Source of the DNA: Flavobacterium kingsejongi | GTDB taxonomy: Bacteria > Bacteroidota > Bacteroidia > Flavobacteriales > Flavobacteriaceae | Direction of reading: 5' to 3' | DNA length: 64,000 nucleotides | Assembly (NCBI RefSeq): GCF_003076475.1 | Contig: NZ_CP020919.1 | Location: 3,100,001 to 3,164,000 of the forward strand | Part shown: one piece after another, positions 55,135 to 63,551 of the stretch | How the letters are laid out: every line of letters starts with the position of its first letter | Position numbering within the stretch: the first letter of the stretch is position 1 | Made by a program: the position numbers and the translations under genes | The notes under the pieces: generated by a model | Database searches by the model: none | What the model saw: the letters and a program-made list of their open reading frames with translations, nothing else | Told to the model about the DNA's origin: nothing

Positions 55135-55279
55135 CCCGCAGCGCAGCTGTAAAACGAAAACGTTTGAAATTTCAACTTAAAAACAATATTTCTTCAAAAT
55201 TCCTTCAAAATTGAAACCTTAGTTTGTAACAGGCAAAGTGCCGGATTCTTGTTTACTCACTAATTATATTTTGATTAAA

Positions 55280-56716
55280 ATGAATTATATGAAAAAAATA
55301 GTGTTTAAAACCTGCTTTACTGTATTTTTAGGTGGAGTAAGCGGTGTTTTAAATGCACAGGAAATCAAAGATACGATTCCCATATTACAGGTGCCGGCTG
55401 CTAAGGTCAAGACACCACCTTTGGGTGACCTGAAAATAAAATTCAATGAGGATGGAAGTAAATACCTAAAATTTGGTTTTTGGAATCAAACCTGGCTTCG
55501 GGTGATTGAGAATAATCCTGGAACGGCTGTCAATGGTACACCACAAACGACCACCTATGATGCGGGTATCCGTAGGATGCGAATAACGGCTACCGCACAA
55601 CTTTCCCCACGTTACCTGATTTTTATACAGATGGGAATCAATAACCAGTCTTTTATTTCCGGTGGTGGTACAGGAACAGGTGGTAATGGAGCAGGAAAGA
55701 AAGCAGTATTCTTTTTTCACGATGCTTATAATGAATTTGCTATTTTACCTGCAATAAATGAGGAAACCAAAAAGAAAAATGCATTCAATCTGTATATGGG
55801 AGCGGGATTGCACAGCTGGAACGGTGTCAGCCGACTGACCAATGCGAGTTCCAACCGGATGCTGACGGCTGATTTACCAGTATTTAATTTCAACACCATA
55901 GAAGTTTCAGATCAGTTTGCCCGGCAAATGGGGATTTTTGCCCATGGTGAATGGAACCGTCTGGCCTATCGGGTGAATGTAAATAAGCCTTTTGCAACCA
56001 ATTTAGTGCCGTTGGTCAATGGTTCTGCTTTAGACAATAATAAAAGCGGGAAACTTTCCTTTGCCGGCTATTTTGATTACCAGTTTTTTGATACCGAAAA
56101 TCGAAGCAGCCCATTCCTTGCCGGAACCTATTTGGGTGAAAAACGGATACTGAATGTGGGTTCCGGATTTTATTCTACTAAAGATGGTACCCTAACACAA
56201 CCACAGGAAGGCGTTTTTGAAAACCATGATATTACTATCTTTGGAGCAGATGTTTTTACTGAACTTCCGATAGGTGCGAAAGACAAAGAAATGTCTCTGT
56301 CCATTTATAGTGTGCTGTATAATTATAATTTTGGACCCAATTACATCCGCACGACCGGACTGATGAATCCCGGTACTGCCGATCCTGATTTTACAGGTAT
56401 GGTGGCCAAAGAAGGATTTGGAAATGCAAAGTACTTATTGGGCACCGGAAAAATATGGTACACACAGGCAGGTTTCCTATTGCCAAAGTTTAGTGATAAA
56501 ATCCGGATCCAGCCCTATGTGACCTATACGTTGAAAGACCTGAAAGCACTTTCAGAAACAGGCCATTTTTATGATTTGGGAACCAACCTTTTATTGGATG
56601 GGCATAATGCAAAAATATCACTTCAGTATTCGAGCCGTCCTTTATATGATGCGGCTACCAATACTGTTTTTAAAAGGGCAGGGGAAGTTATCGCCGCTGT
56701 CCAGATTTATCTTTAA
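55280..56716 (+). CDS. Outer-membrane porin (OprO/P-like beta-barrel)
   Basis: A 478-residue protein with a Sec signal ending VLNAQ. Alternating hydrophobic strands typical of a beta-barrel are seen (LKFGFWNQTWLRV, GIRRMRITATAQLSPRYLIFIQMG, ISLQYSSRPLYD) and the end AGEVIAAVQIYL closes the barrel. The nearest known group is phosphate-selective porins O/P, but the ligand is unknown. A start at 55289 is also possible. The MHS transporter gene follows 23 bp later, so it likely forms the outer gate for its substrate. Confidence 0.82.
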   Translation: MNYMKKIVFKTCFTVFLGGVSGVLNAQEIKDTIPILQVPAAKVKTPPLGDLKIKFNEDGSKYLKFGFWNQTWLRVIENNPGTAVNGTPQTTTYDAGIRRMRITATAQLSPRYLIFIQMGINNQSFISGGGTGTGGNGAGKKAVFFFHDAYNEFAILPAINEETKKKNAFNLYMGAGLHSWNGVSRLTNASSNRMLTADLPVFNFNTIEVSDQFARQMGIFAHGEWNRLAYRVNVNKPFATNLVPLVNGSALDNNKSGKLSFAGYFDYQFFDTENRSSPFLAGTYLGEKRILNVGSGFYSTKDGTLTQPQEGVFENHDITIFGADVFTELPIGAKDKEMSLSIYSVLYNYNFGPNYIRTTGLMNPGTADPDFTGMVAKEGFGNAKYLLGTGKIWYTQAGFLLPKFSDKIRIQPYVTYTLKDLKALSETGHFYDLGTNLLLDGHNAKISLQYSSRPLYDAATNTVFKRAGEVIAAVQIYL

Positions 56717-56739
56717 TACTTAAAAATTTATTTATAACT

Positions 56740-58074
56740 ATGTCACAATTATCAAGTATAGCCCGGCCAGAAGAAATGAGCATGGCACGACGTGTGAAAG
56801 CAATTATGAGCGGTTCTATAGGGAACCTTGTTGAATGGTATGATTGGTACGCTTATTCCGCCTTTTCCATCTATTTTGCGCCCGTCTTTTTCCCTGAAAG
56901 TAGTGCTACGGCACAATTACTGAATACAGCCGGAATCTTTGCAGTAGGATTTCTAATGCGCCCCATCGGTGGTTGGCTCTTTGGGAGTTTAGCCGATCGT
57001 GCTGGCCGTAAATTCTCAATGACACTTTCCGTATTATTAATGTCTTTTGGATCGCTCCTGATTGCATTAACTCCTTCGTATGAAGCTATTGGCGTACTCG
57101 CACCAATCTTATTATTGGTAGCGCGCTTGTTACAGGGATTGAGCGTTGGTGGGGAATACGGAACTTCAGCAACCTATCTCAGTGAAATGGCTACGGCCAA
57201 ACACCGTGGTTTTTTCTCCAGTTTCCAGTATGTGACCTTAATTGGTGGACAGCTCATTGCTTTAGGGATCCAGCTTGCTATGCAGAAGCTATTTCTTACC
57301 GATGCCGAAATGCATGATTGGGGTTGGAGGGTACCGTTTTTTATTGGAGCAGCCTTATCATTGGTCGCTTTATACCTGAGAAGCCACATGGACGAAACTG
57401 CTGCATTCAAGAAAACAGAAGAAAATGAAAATGTAGTAGAAGAAAAAAAGAAAAGTGGTTCTTTACGGGAATTAATGCGCCATCCAAAAGCTTTGGCTAT
57501 TGTTGTAGGGCTTACTTTAGGCGGGACGATCGCTTTTTATACCTACAGTACGTATATGCAAAAATTCTTAGTCAATACCGTACACCTGACTAAAGATGAA
57601 TCGACTCTTATTACATTTTTATCCTTACTGATTTTTGCTTTGCTGCAACCTGCATTTGGCTTATTATCGGATAAAATTGGAAGGAAACCTTTGCTGCTGG
57701 CTTTTGGGGTTTTGGGAACCATTGCAACCTATCCGTTACTGACAGCGGTCAGCAATTCGTCAGGGAAGTGGGAAGCCTTTGGTTATATCATGATTGCATT
57801 GGTTATTGTGAGTGGTTATACCTCCATTAATGCAGTCGTAAAAGCAGAATTGTTTCCTACAGAAATCCGGGCATTGGGAGTTGGTTTTCCCTATTCCGTT
57901 ACCGTAGCACTTTTTGGAGGTACAGCAGAATATATTGCCTTGTGGTTTAAAGATGCAGGCCACGAAACCTATTTCTATTGGTATGTAACGGGATGTATCT
58001 TTATCTCACTGTTAGTCTACAGCTATATGAAAGATACCCGCAAAACGTCTACTTTTGGAGATACGAATCACTAA
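56740..58074 (+). CDS. MHS-family MFS transporter (KgtP-like)
   Basis: A 444-residue, 12-helix symporter. The start IGNLVEWYDWYAYSAFSIYFAPVFFP is the hallmark of the metabolite:proton symporters KgtP/ProP, which import 2-oxoglutarate, citrate or proline-like compounds. GSLADRAGRKFSMT and LSDKIGRKPLLLAFG are the MFS loop motifs, and VGGEYGTSATYLSEM is present. Substrate is probably a dicarboxylate; this is inferred from family only. It follows the porin gene and ends at a strong terminator. Confidence 0.9.
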   Translation: MSQLSSIARPEEMSMARRVKAIMSGSIGNLVEWYDWYAYSAFSIYFAPVFFPESSATAQLLNTAGIFAVGFLMRPIGGWLFGSLADRAGRKFSMTLSVLLMSFGSLLIALTPSYEAIGVLAPILLLVARLLQGLSVGGEYGTSATYLSEMATAKHRGFFSSFQYVTLIGGQLIALGIQLAMQKLFLTDAEMHDWGWRVPFFIGAALSLVALYLRSHMDETAAFKKTEENENVVEEKKKSGSLRELMRHPKALAIVVGLTLGGTIAFYTYSTYMQKFLVNTVHLTKDESTLITFLSLLIFALLQPAFGLLSDKIGRKPLLLAFGVLGTIATYPLLTAVSNSSGKWEAFGYIMIALVIVSGYTSINAVVKAELFPTEIRALGVGFPYSVTVALFGGTAEYIALWFKDAGHETYFYWYVTGCIFISLLVYSYMKDTRKTSTFGDTNH

Positions 58075-58088
58075 TATTTTTTAAATAA

Positions 58089-58130
58089 AAACACGAAATC
58101 CCCTTACTAATAAGGGGATTTCGTGTTTTC
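58089..58130. terminator. Strong bidirectional terminator
   Basis: An 18-bp perfect stem (58089-58106 with 58111-58128, 4-nt loop) with flanking A/T tracts, between the MHS transporter and the convergent outer-membrane protein gene. Confidence 0.92.
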
Positions 58131-58156
58131 AAAAGTTGAAATTCCGCAGTTAGGGA

Positions 58157-58762
58157 TTAAATAAAGAAATACCCCAGGCTCAGGCTAAAAGAATTTGGTT
58201 TGGATTTAAAATCCTTACTCAGGTTATTCAGTCCGCCTTCATAACGAAGATCGATGGTAAAGCGGGAAATATCTACTCCGGCTCCAAGCTGGTACCCCAC
58301 ATTCGATTTGTCAAATTCACGGTAGGAATTGTTTACGTTATTCAGGATAGAGATGTTGTCATCCATGACATAAGAATATACACCACCACCAAAAACACGT
58401 ACATTCAGCAAAGAAAGATCTACAATTTTATACCCAATTACCAATGGCACTTCGATGCTTTTCCATTTCGCATCTTCAGTTCTGCCATCGTTCGTTTCGA
58501 TTTTGGATTTTTTTTGTGCAAATAAAACGTCACCCTGGATATATACTTTTCGCAAATCAACACGAACCATAGCTCCGGCAAAATAACCACCAGAGAATTT
58601 AGAGTCCAGTCGTGTATCCGATAAAGAAAGGCTGCTGAAATTCCCACCACCTTTGATTCCGAAATGTACAGGAGAAAGGGTTTGTGCCTTTCCGGATAGG
58701 GCGATAAAACTCAGGATAAGGCTTAGGAATAGGAGGCATTTGTGTGTTCTCATTTTTTTCAT
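58157..58762 (-). CDS. Outer-membrane beta-barrel protein (OmpA/PorT-like)
   Basis: A 201-residue protein with a Sec signal ending GKAQ and a single eight-strand-type barrel: VHFGIKGGGNFSSLSLSD, SGGYFAGAMVRVDL, VGYQLGAGVDISRFTIDLRYEGGLNNLS, and the end SFSLSLGYFFI with a final aromatic residue. It belongs to the outer-membrane beta-barrel (OMP_b-brl_2) group of Bacteroidota, with unknown role. It shares the terminator with the MHS transporter. Confidence 0.82.
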   Translation of the reverse strand: MKKMRTHKCLLFLSLILSFIALSGKAQTLSPVHFGIKGGGNFSSLSLSDTRLDSKFSGGYFAGAMVRVDLRKVYIQGDVLFAQKKSKIETNDGRTEDAKWKSIEVPLVIGYKIVDLSLLNVRVFGGGVYSYVMDDNISILNNVNNSYREFDKSNVGYQLGAGVDISRFTIDLRYEGGLNNLSKDFKSKPNSFSLSLGYFFI

Positions 58763-58956
58763 TTTAAATTAATTTATACAAAGAAGCCACAATATTTTGG
58801 GCTATAAAAATAATTTTGACCAACACCTTTCAAATATTGACAAAAGGCTTAAGGAAGCCGGCCTAATCTATGACGATTACCGGAGCGTTACATTGTGAAA
58901 GGCCAAAATAAAAGGCAATACAACAGCAATCTTTCAAATTTACACAGAAATTAATA

Positions 58957-58987
58957 AAAAAGACAGCCTTCATGGGGCTGTCTTTAG
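58957..58987 (-). terminator. Intrinsic terminator of the acyl-CoA carboxylase gene
   Basis: AAAGACAGCC (58959-58968) pairs with GGCTGTCTTT (58976-58985). On the minus strand it is followed by a T-run. Confidence 0.8.
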
Positions 58988-59028
58988 TTTTTATGCGAAT
59001 AACAGTCAAAGCTGTTCTCTTTTTATTT

Positions 59029-60657
59029 TTATACCTGTATTACGCCCAGATTAAAAGGTTTTTCAATCGGTGCGTGATTGGCAGCCTCAATTCCTAAGGA
59101 AATCCATGTACGCGTGTCTAACGGATCGATGATTCCATCAGTCCAAAGGCGGGAAGCAGCATAATACGGAGATACCTGAGCATCATATTTCGCTTTAATT
59201 TTATCGAACAATTCTTTTTCTTTTACTTCATCTACAATCTCCCCTTTCGATTTCAGGGAAGAAGCTTCAATTTGCATCAATACTTTTGCCGCCTGGGTAC
59301 CACCCATTACGGCCAGTTCCGCACTTGGCCATGCAAAAATTAACCTCGGGTCATAGGCCTTACCACACATAGCATAGTTTCCGGCGCCATAAGAATTCCC
59401 TACGACTACAGTAAACTTAGGGACTACAGAATTACTGACTGCATTCACCATTTTAGCTCCATCTTTAATAATACCGCCGTGTTCCGATTTGGAGCCGACC
59501 ATAAATCCGGTAACATCCTGAAGGAAAACCAACGGAATTTTCTTTTGGTTGCAGTTGGCAATAAAACGCGTGGCTTTATCGGCAGAATCGGAATAGATTA
59601 CACCACCAAACTGCATTTCTCCTTTTTTGGATTTTACAACTTTTCGCTGATTGGCTACAATTCCCACAGCCCAGCCATCAATACGGGCATATCCTGTAAT
59701 GATCGTCTGTCCGTAACCGTCTTTATAAGGTTCAAATTCTGAGTTGTCTACCAGTCGGTTGATGATTTCCATCATATCATATTGCTCCGAACGGGATTTT
59801 GGAAGTATGCCGTAAATATCTTTTTCGTCCAGTGCCGGTTTCTCTGCTTTAATACGGTTGTAACCCGCTTTGTCAAAGTCCCCGATTTTATCAATTATAT
59901 TTTTAATTTTATCCAGGGCGTCTTTATCATCTTTGGCTTTATAGTCCGTCACACCCGAAATTTCACAGTGCGTCGTAGCGCCACCCAGGGTTTCATTATC
60001 AATACTTTCGCCGATTGCCGCTTTTACCAGGTAGCTTCCCGCTAAAAATATACTTCCTGTTTTATCTACGATAAGCGCTTCATCGCTCATTATAGGAAGG
60101 TAGGCGCCACCAGCAACACAACTGCCCATGACAGCAGCGATCTGGGTAATCCCACGGCTGCTCATAATGGCATTGTTGCGGAAAATACGGCCAAAATGCT
60201 CTTTATCCGGAAAAATCTCATCCTGTAGTGGCAGGTATACACCGGCACTATCCACCAGGTAAATGATCGGCAGGCGGTTTTCCATAGCAATTTCCTGAGC
60301 CCTGAGGTTTTTCTTTCCCGTGATAGGGAACCAGGCACCGGCTTTTACAGTAGCATCATTGGCTACCACAATGCATTGTTTTCCTTTGATATAGCCAATT
60401 TTAACGACTACACCTCCAGAAGGGCAACCGCCATGTTCCACATACATCCCGTCTCCGGCAAACGTACCAATTTCGATACTTTTTGCTTTAGGGTCCAATA
60501 AATAATCAATTCTTTCCCGGGCAGTCATTTTGCCCTCTCCGTGCAGTTTTGCAATTCTTTTTTCACCGCCGCCAAGTTTTACTGTAGCAAAACGCTGTTT
60601 TAAATCGGATAGTAATAGTTTGTTGTGGTCTTCGTTTTTGTTGAAGTTAATGTCCAT
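59029..60657 (-). CDS. Acyl-CoA carboxylase carboxyltransferase subunit (MCC/PCC beta-like)
   Basis: A 542-residue biotin-dependent carboxyltransferase. GEGKMTARERIDYLLD, DFTVKAGAW-like middle (NDATVKAGAWFPITGKK), SAGVYLPLQDEIFPDKEHFGRIF, GSCVAGGAYLPIMSDEA and GNSYGAGNYAMCG with WPSAELAVMGG are typical of 3-methylcrotonyl-CoA carboxylase beta more than propionyl-CoA carboxylase. It would carboxylate an acyl-CoA for leucine or branched-chain breakdown. ATG at 60657 is chosen; a longer start (60693) lacks support. No biotin carboxylase gene is adjacent. Confidence 0.9.
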   Translation of the reverse strand: MDINFNKNEDHNKLLLSDLKQRFATVKLGGGEKRIAKLHGEGKMTARERIDYLLDPKAKSIEIGTFAGDGMYVEHGGCPSGGVVVKIGYIKGKQCIVVANDATVKAGAWFPITGKKNLRAQEIAMENRLPIIYLVDSAGVYLPLQDEIFPDKEHFGRIFRNNAIMSSRGITQIAAVMGSCVAGGAYLPIMSDEALIVDKTGSIFLAGSYLVKAAIGESIDNETLGGATTHCEISGVTDYKAKDDKDALDKIKNIIDKIGDFDKAGYNRIKAEKPALDEKDIYGILPKSRSEQYDMMEIINRLVDNSEFEPYKDGYGQTIITGYARIDGWAVGIVANQRKVVKSKKGEMQFGGVIYSDSADKATRFIANCNQKKIPLVFLQDVTGFMVGSKSEHGGIIKDGAKMVNAVSNSVVPKFTVVVGNSYGAGNYAMCGKAYDPRLIFAWPSAELAVMGGTQAAKVLMQIEASSLKSKGEIVDEVKEKELFDKIKAKYDAQVSPYYAASRLWTDGIIDPLDTRTWISLGIEAANHAPIEKPFNLGVIQV

Positions 60658-60871
60658 TGTATGAGTCGTATAATTTTTTTGGGCGTGTCCCAAAGGGCCG
60701 GGCTTTTCGCTTTATCTTTTCCCCGCTGAAAGACCGGGAAAAAGGATGCCGCTGCACTCCCTCACGCAATTTAGTTCATTTTGTTTTGCGCCTGCTAAAG
60801 TACGAAATCGTTTGAATTCTAAGCATGCCATGACAATATAAGTTTAGCGGTATGGTATTCCATAACCCGCA

Positions 60872-60917
60872 TTTGACGTTAACTTAATATTATCTTAACA
60901 TTGAAAGGGTACATTTG
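60872..60917 (+). promoter_or_regulatory. Pho-box-like direct repeats and -7 element (TACATTTG) before the phosphate genes
   Basis: CTTAATA (60883-60889) and CTTAACA (60894-60900) form two 7-bp direct repeats 11 bp apart with an AT-rich 4-bp spacer; a weaker third unit TTTGACG lies at 60872-60878. TACATTTG (60910-60917) follows 9 bp later, 18 bp before the ATG. The spacing mimics the E. coli Pho box and its promoter. Confidence 0.6.
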
Positions 60918-60935
60918 CAGCATTAAATTTAAGAT

Positions 60936-61580
60936 ATGAATCTCAATAGTATTTTCCAGTTTTTTGTTCCGAAAGATAAAAAATTCTTCCCGCTTTTTGA
61001 AGAAGCAACCGCTAATTTAGTGAAACTTGCTGAAACATTACATGAGGCCGTAAATGCGCCACTTGCCGAAAGAGAAATTCTGTATAAGCTTATCGAAGAG
61101 CTGGAGCAGAAAGGAGAGGACATCACCCACAAGACCAATCTTGAATTAAGTGTCAATTTTATTACACCTTTTGACCGTGAGGATATTCACTCATTGGCGA
61201 GTTCAATTGATGGTGTGGCAAATTATATCTATGGTGCTGCCAGCAGAATGCGTTTGTACCAGGTAGATAAAATCACCAAATCAATCCGTAAGCTGACAGA
61301 GATTAACCTTGAAGCCTGCCAGCTGATTCAGGTAGCTATTGTAGACCTGAAAAGCATGAATAAAATAAAAAGCATCACTGCAGCTTGTGCAAGGATTAAT
61401 AAATTAGAAAATAAGTCAGACAATGTTTATGACAGGGCAGTAGCTGATTTATTCGAAAATGAAACCGATGCTAAGAATATTATGAAATATAAAGAAGTGT
61501 TATCGGCTCTGGAAAGCGGTATGGACAAATGTAAAAGTGTGGCCAATGTCCTGGAATCGATTTCTGTAAAACATTCTTAA
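60936..61580 (+). CDS. DUF47/PhoU-related protein
   Basis: A 214-residue, all-helical cytosolic protein of the DUF47 (TIGR00153) family. It shows FFVPKDKKFFPLFEEA, EQKGEDITHKTNLELSVNFITPFDREDIHSLASSIDGVAN, and two PhoU-like helical units with E/D-x-x metal positions. DUF47 proteins usually accompany PiT transporters and modulate phosphate uptake. The PiT gene follows 28 bp later on the same strand. A Pho-box-like site precedes the operon. Confidence 0.9.
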   Translation: MNLNSIFQFFVPKDKKFFPLFEEATANLVKLAETLHEAVNAPLAEREILYKLIEELEQKGEDITHKTNLELSVNFITPFDREDIHSLASSIDGVANYIYGAASRMRLYQVDKITKSIRKLTEINLEACQLIQVAIVDLKSMNKIKSITAACARINKLENKSDNVYDRAVADLFENETDAKNIMKYKEVLSALESGMDKCKSVANVLESISVKHS

Positions 61581-61608
61581 TACAAATTTTATATAGAAAT
61601 TAAATTCT

Positions 61609-62904
61609 ATGACTCTACTTATTATAATAATAGTTCTTGCATTAATTTTTGATTATATCAACGGTTTTCATGATGCTGCGAATTCTATTGCAACTGTAGT
61701 AGCCACTAAGGTTTTAACGCCTTTTCAGGCGGTACTTTGGGCGGCGTTCTTTAACTTTTTGGCCTATTGGGTTTTTGGTTTTGGTGTTGCCGATACGGTG
61801 GCCAAAACAGCCCACACGATGGAGATTGACCTTGTCGTTATTTTAGCGGGGGTTATTGCAGCTATTTTATGGAACTTGCTGACCTGGTGGTTGGGAATAC
61901 CTTCCAGTTCCTCCCATACTTTAATTGGAGGTTTTGCCGGAGCTGCCATCGCACATGCCGGATTTGGAGCTGTCGTATGGTACAATGCCGGAAAACCAGG
62001 CGAAATGCCAACAGGTGTACTTATCATTGCAGCCTTTATATTTCTGGCACCATTAATAGGAACACTGGTTTCGTACCTGATTTCCCTTTGGTTAATGCAT
62101 TCTTCTAAAAAGACGATAGGCCCTAAAATCTTTACCGTTCTATTAATGGTAGTGACAATATGGTTTGTAGTAACCAAAATAGAATATTATGATGAAATCA
62201 AACACCCGCGTTTTGCCTCGCAATTCCTGAGTGTTATTACCGAACCCCATAATATTAAGTGGTTGCTGGTTGCTTTTATTATACTATCCATTAGTTTTTT
62301 CTGCCTAATATTCAGCAGCCTGAATCAAAACCAGTCTACTTCATGGTTGCGTAAGATGCAATTGTTGTCTTCAGCATCATTCAGTTTGGGACATGGTGGT
62401 AATGATTCACAAAAAGTTATGGGTATTATTGCAGCAGCAGTAGTCGTATACATCCATACCAGTGGTTCTTCATTGGCAGCAATGCCGGAATGGTTACAGG
62501 TAAGCCTGCCATCGATAGGAGCCAATGGAGAAGAATTTACCGGACACATGCCCGGATGGATTCCATTAGCCTGTTATACTGCGATTGCCGCCGGTACCTT
62601 AAGTGGTGGTTGGAAAATCGTAAAAACAATGGGATCTAAAATTACAAAAGTAACGCCATTTGAAGGTGTAGCTGCAGAAACTGCAGGAGCACTGACGCTT
62701 TACTTTACAGAACATTTGAAAATTCCGGTAAGTACAACACATACCATTACAGGTTCTATCATCGGTTGTGGACTTACAAAACGTATTTCTGCTGTTCGTT
62801 GGGGCGTAACTGTAAAATTAATATGGGCATGGATTTTAACCATCCCGGTCTCAGCATTATTAGCTGCTCTGATCTATTACTTCTTAAGTATATTCCTGGA
62901 GTAA
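61609..62904 (+). CDS. pitA: PiT-family inorganic phosphate transporter
   Basis: A 431-residue inner-membrane transporter with about ten helices. The duplicated PiT signature is present: GFHDAANSIATVVATKVLTP near residue 19 and GGNDSQKVMGIIAAAV later, along with GIPSSSSHTLIGGFAGAA and PVSTTHTITGSIIGCGL. PiT moves phosphate or metal-phosphate with protons or sodium. It forms an operon with the DUF47 gene and ends at a hairpin terminator. Confidence 0.94.
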   Translation: MTLLIIIIVLALIFDYINGFHDAANSIATVVATKVLTPFQAVLWAAFFNFLAYWVFGFGVADTVAKTAHTMEIDLVVILAGVIAAILWNLLTWWLGIPSSSSHTLIGGFAGAAIAHAGFGAVVWYNAGKPGEMPTGVLIIAAFIFLAPLIGTLVSYLISLWLMHSSKKTIGPKIFTVLLMVVTIWFVVTKIEYYDEIKHPRFASQFLSVITEPHNIKWLLVAFIILSISFFCLIFSSLNQNQSTSWLRKMQLLSSASFSLGHGGNDSQKVMGIIAAAVVVYIHTSGSSLAAMPEWLQVSLPSIGANGEEFTGHMPGWIPLACYTAIAAGTLSGGWKIVKTMGSKITKVTPFEGVAAETAGALTLYFTEHLKIPVSTTHTITGSIIGCGLTKRISAVRWGVTVKLIWAWILTIPVSALLAALIYYFLSIFLE

Positions 62905-62924
62905 TACCATTGCAAAAAAATCAT

Positions 62925-62969
62925 AAGGCCTAAGATGACAGTCAGAAACTACCATCTTAGGCCTTTTTT
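62925..62969 (+). terminator. Intrinsic terminator after the phosphate genes
   Basis: AAGGCCTAAGATG pairs perfectly with CATCTTAGGCCTT (15-nt loop), followed by a run of T. Confidence 0.88.
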
Positions 62970-63017
62970 TAATTTCTTCATTGAGTACTACTGTACAAAT
63001 CTAATATCCTAATTGCT

Positions 63018-63449
63018 ATGACTTTTACGCTTCAAGGTGGAACTATTGTTGACTTTTCTAAAATTTCCTATCGCAGCCTTGGCTTTGGTGAAGCTACGAC
63101 GCTTCCGGTTAAAAAGTTCAAACTGGAAATAGGCTATAGTGCCCTAAAACCAGAATTTATTGATAAAGCAGCGCTTTTTATTGAAGAATGCCAGGCCGAA
63201 GACGAAGGGCAGGGCTATTCGGACGTACCTGAATTACGCGATTTAGGGTATCCCGATTTTATAGAACTTGTCGAGCAGTATCCGGATGTCGCTGGAATGC
63301 TGATTACTGATTACCTCTATTTTGATTTTCTGAAATCCCTTTTTGGTGCTGTAAAACAACCGGAATTGATCATAAATACGGTACTGGGTGTAGTAATAAA
63401 GAACAGCGTTTTTGCTGTATATGGCGAAGTATTTGAACAGGGCAAGTAA
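63018..63449 (+). CDS. Protein of unknown function, 143 residues
   Basis: A short protein without signal peptide or membrane helix. The N-terminal half is beta-rich (LQGGTIVDFSKISYRSLGFGEATTLPVKKFKLE); the centre is acidic (ECQAEDEGQGYSDVPELRD). No family is recognised. It is flanked by a terminator upstream and a palindrome downstream, so it is probably a single-gene unit. No function is assigned. Confidence 0.6.
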   Translation: MTFTLQGGTIVDFSKISYRSLGFGEATTLPVKKFKLEIGYSALKPEFIDKAALFIEECQAEDEGQGYSDVPELRDLGYPDFIELVEQYPDVAGMLITDYLYFDFLKSLFGAVKQPELIINTVLGVVIKNSVFAVYGEVFEQGK

Positions 63450-63486
63450 TATATTGAGGTGTAAATCAAGGTAAATAAAGACAATA

Positions 63487-63504
63487 TTGCTGATCGATCA
63501 GCAA
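63487..63504. promoter_or_regulatory. Perfect 18-bp palindrome TTGCTGATCGATCAGCAA
   Basis: It is centred about 26 bp upstream of the -7 element of the phospholipase gene, over the -33 region, which suits an operator. It could also be a hairpin terminating the 63018 gene, but the T-run starts only about 8 bp after the stem. Confidence 0.5.
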
Positions 63505-63521
63505 GTCTGTTCTTTTTTTAA

Positions 63522-63529
63522 TACTTTTG
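63522..63529 (+). promoter_or_regulatory. Bacteroidota -7 element (TACTTTTG) before the phospholipase gene
   Basis: An exact TAnnTTTG match 22 bp before the ATG at 63552. Confidence 0.55.
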
Positions 63530-63551
63530 CAGCCACCCAATCTCCTTACAA

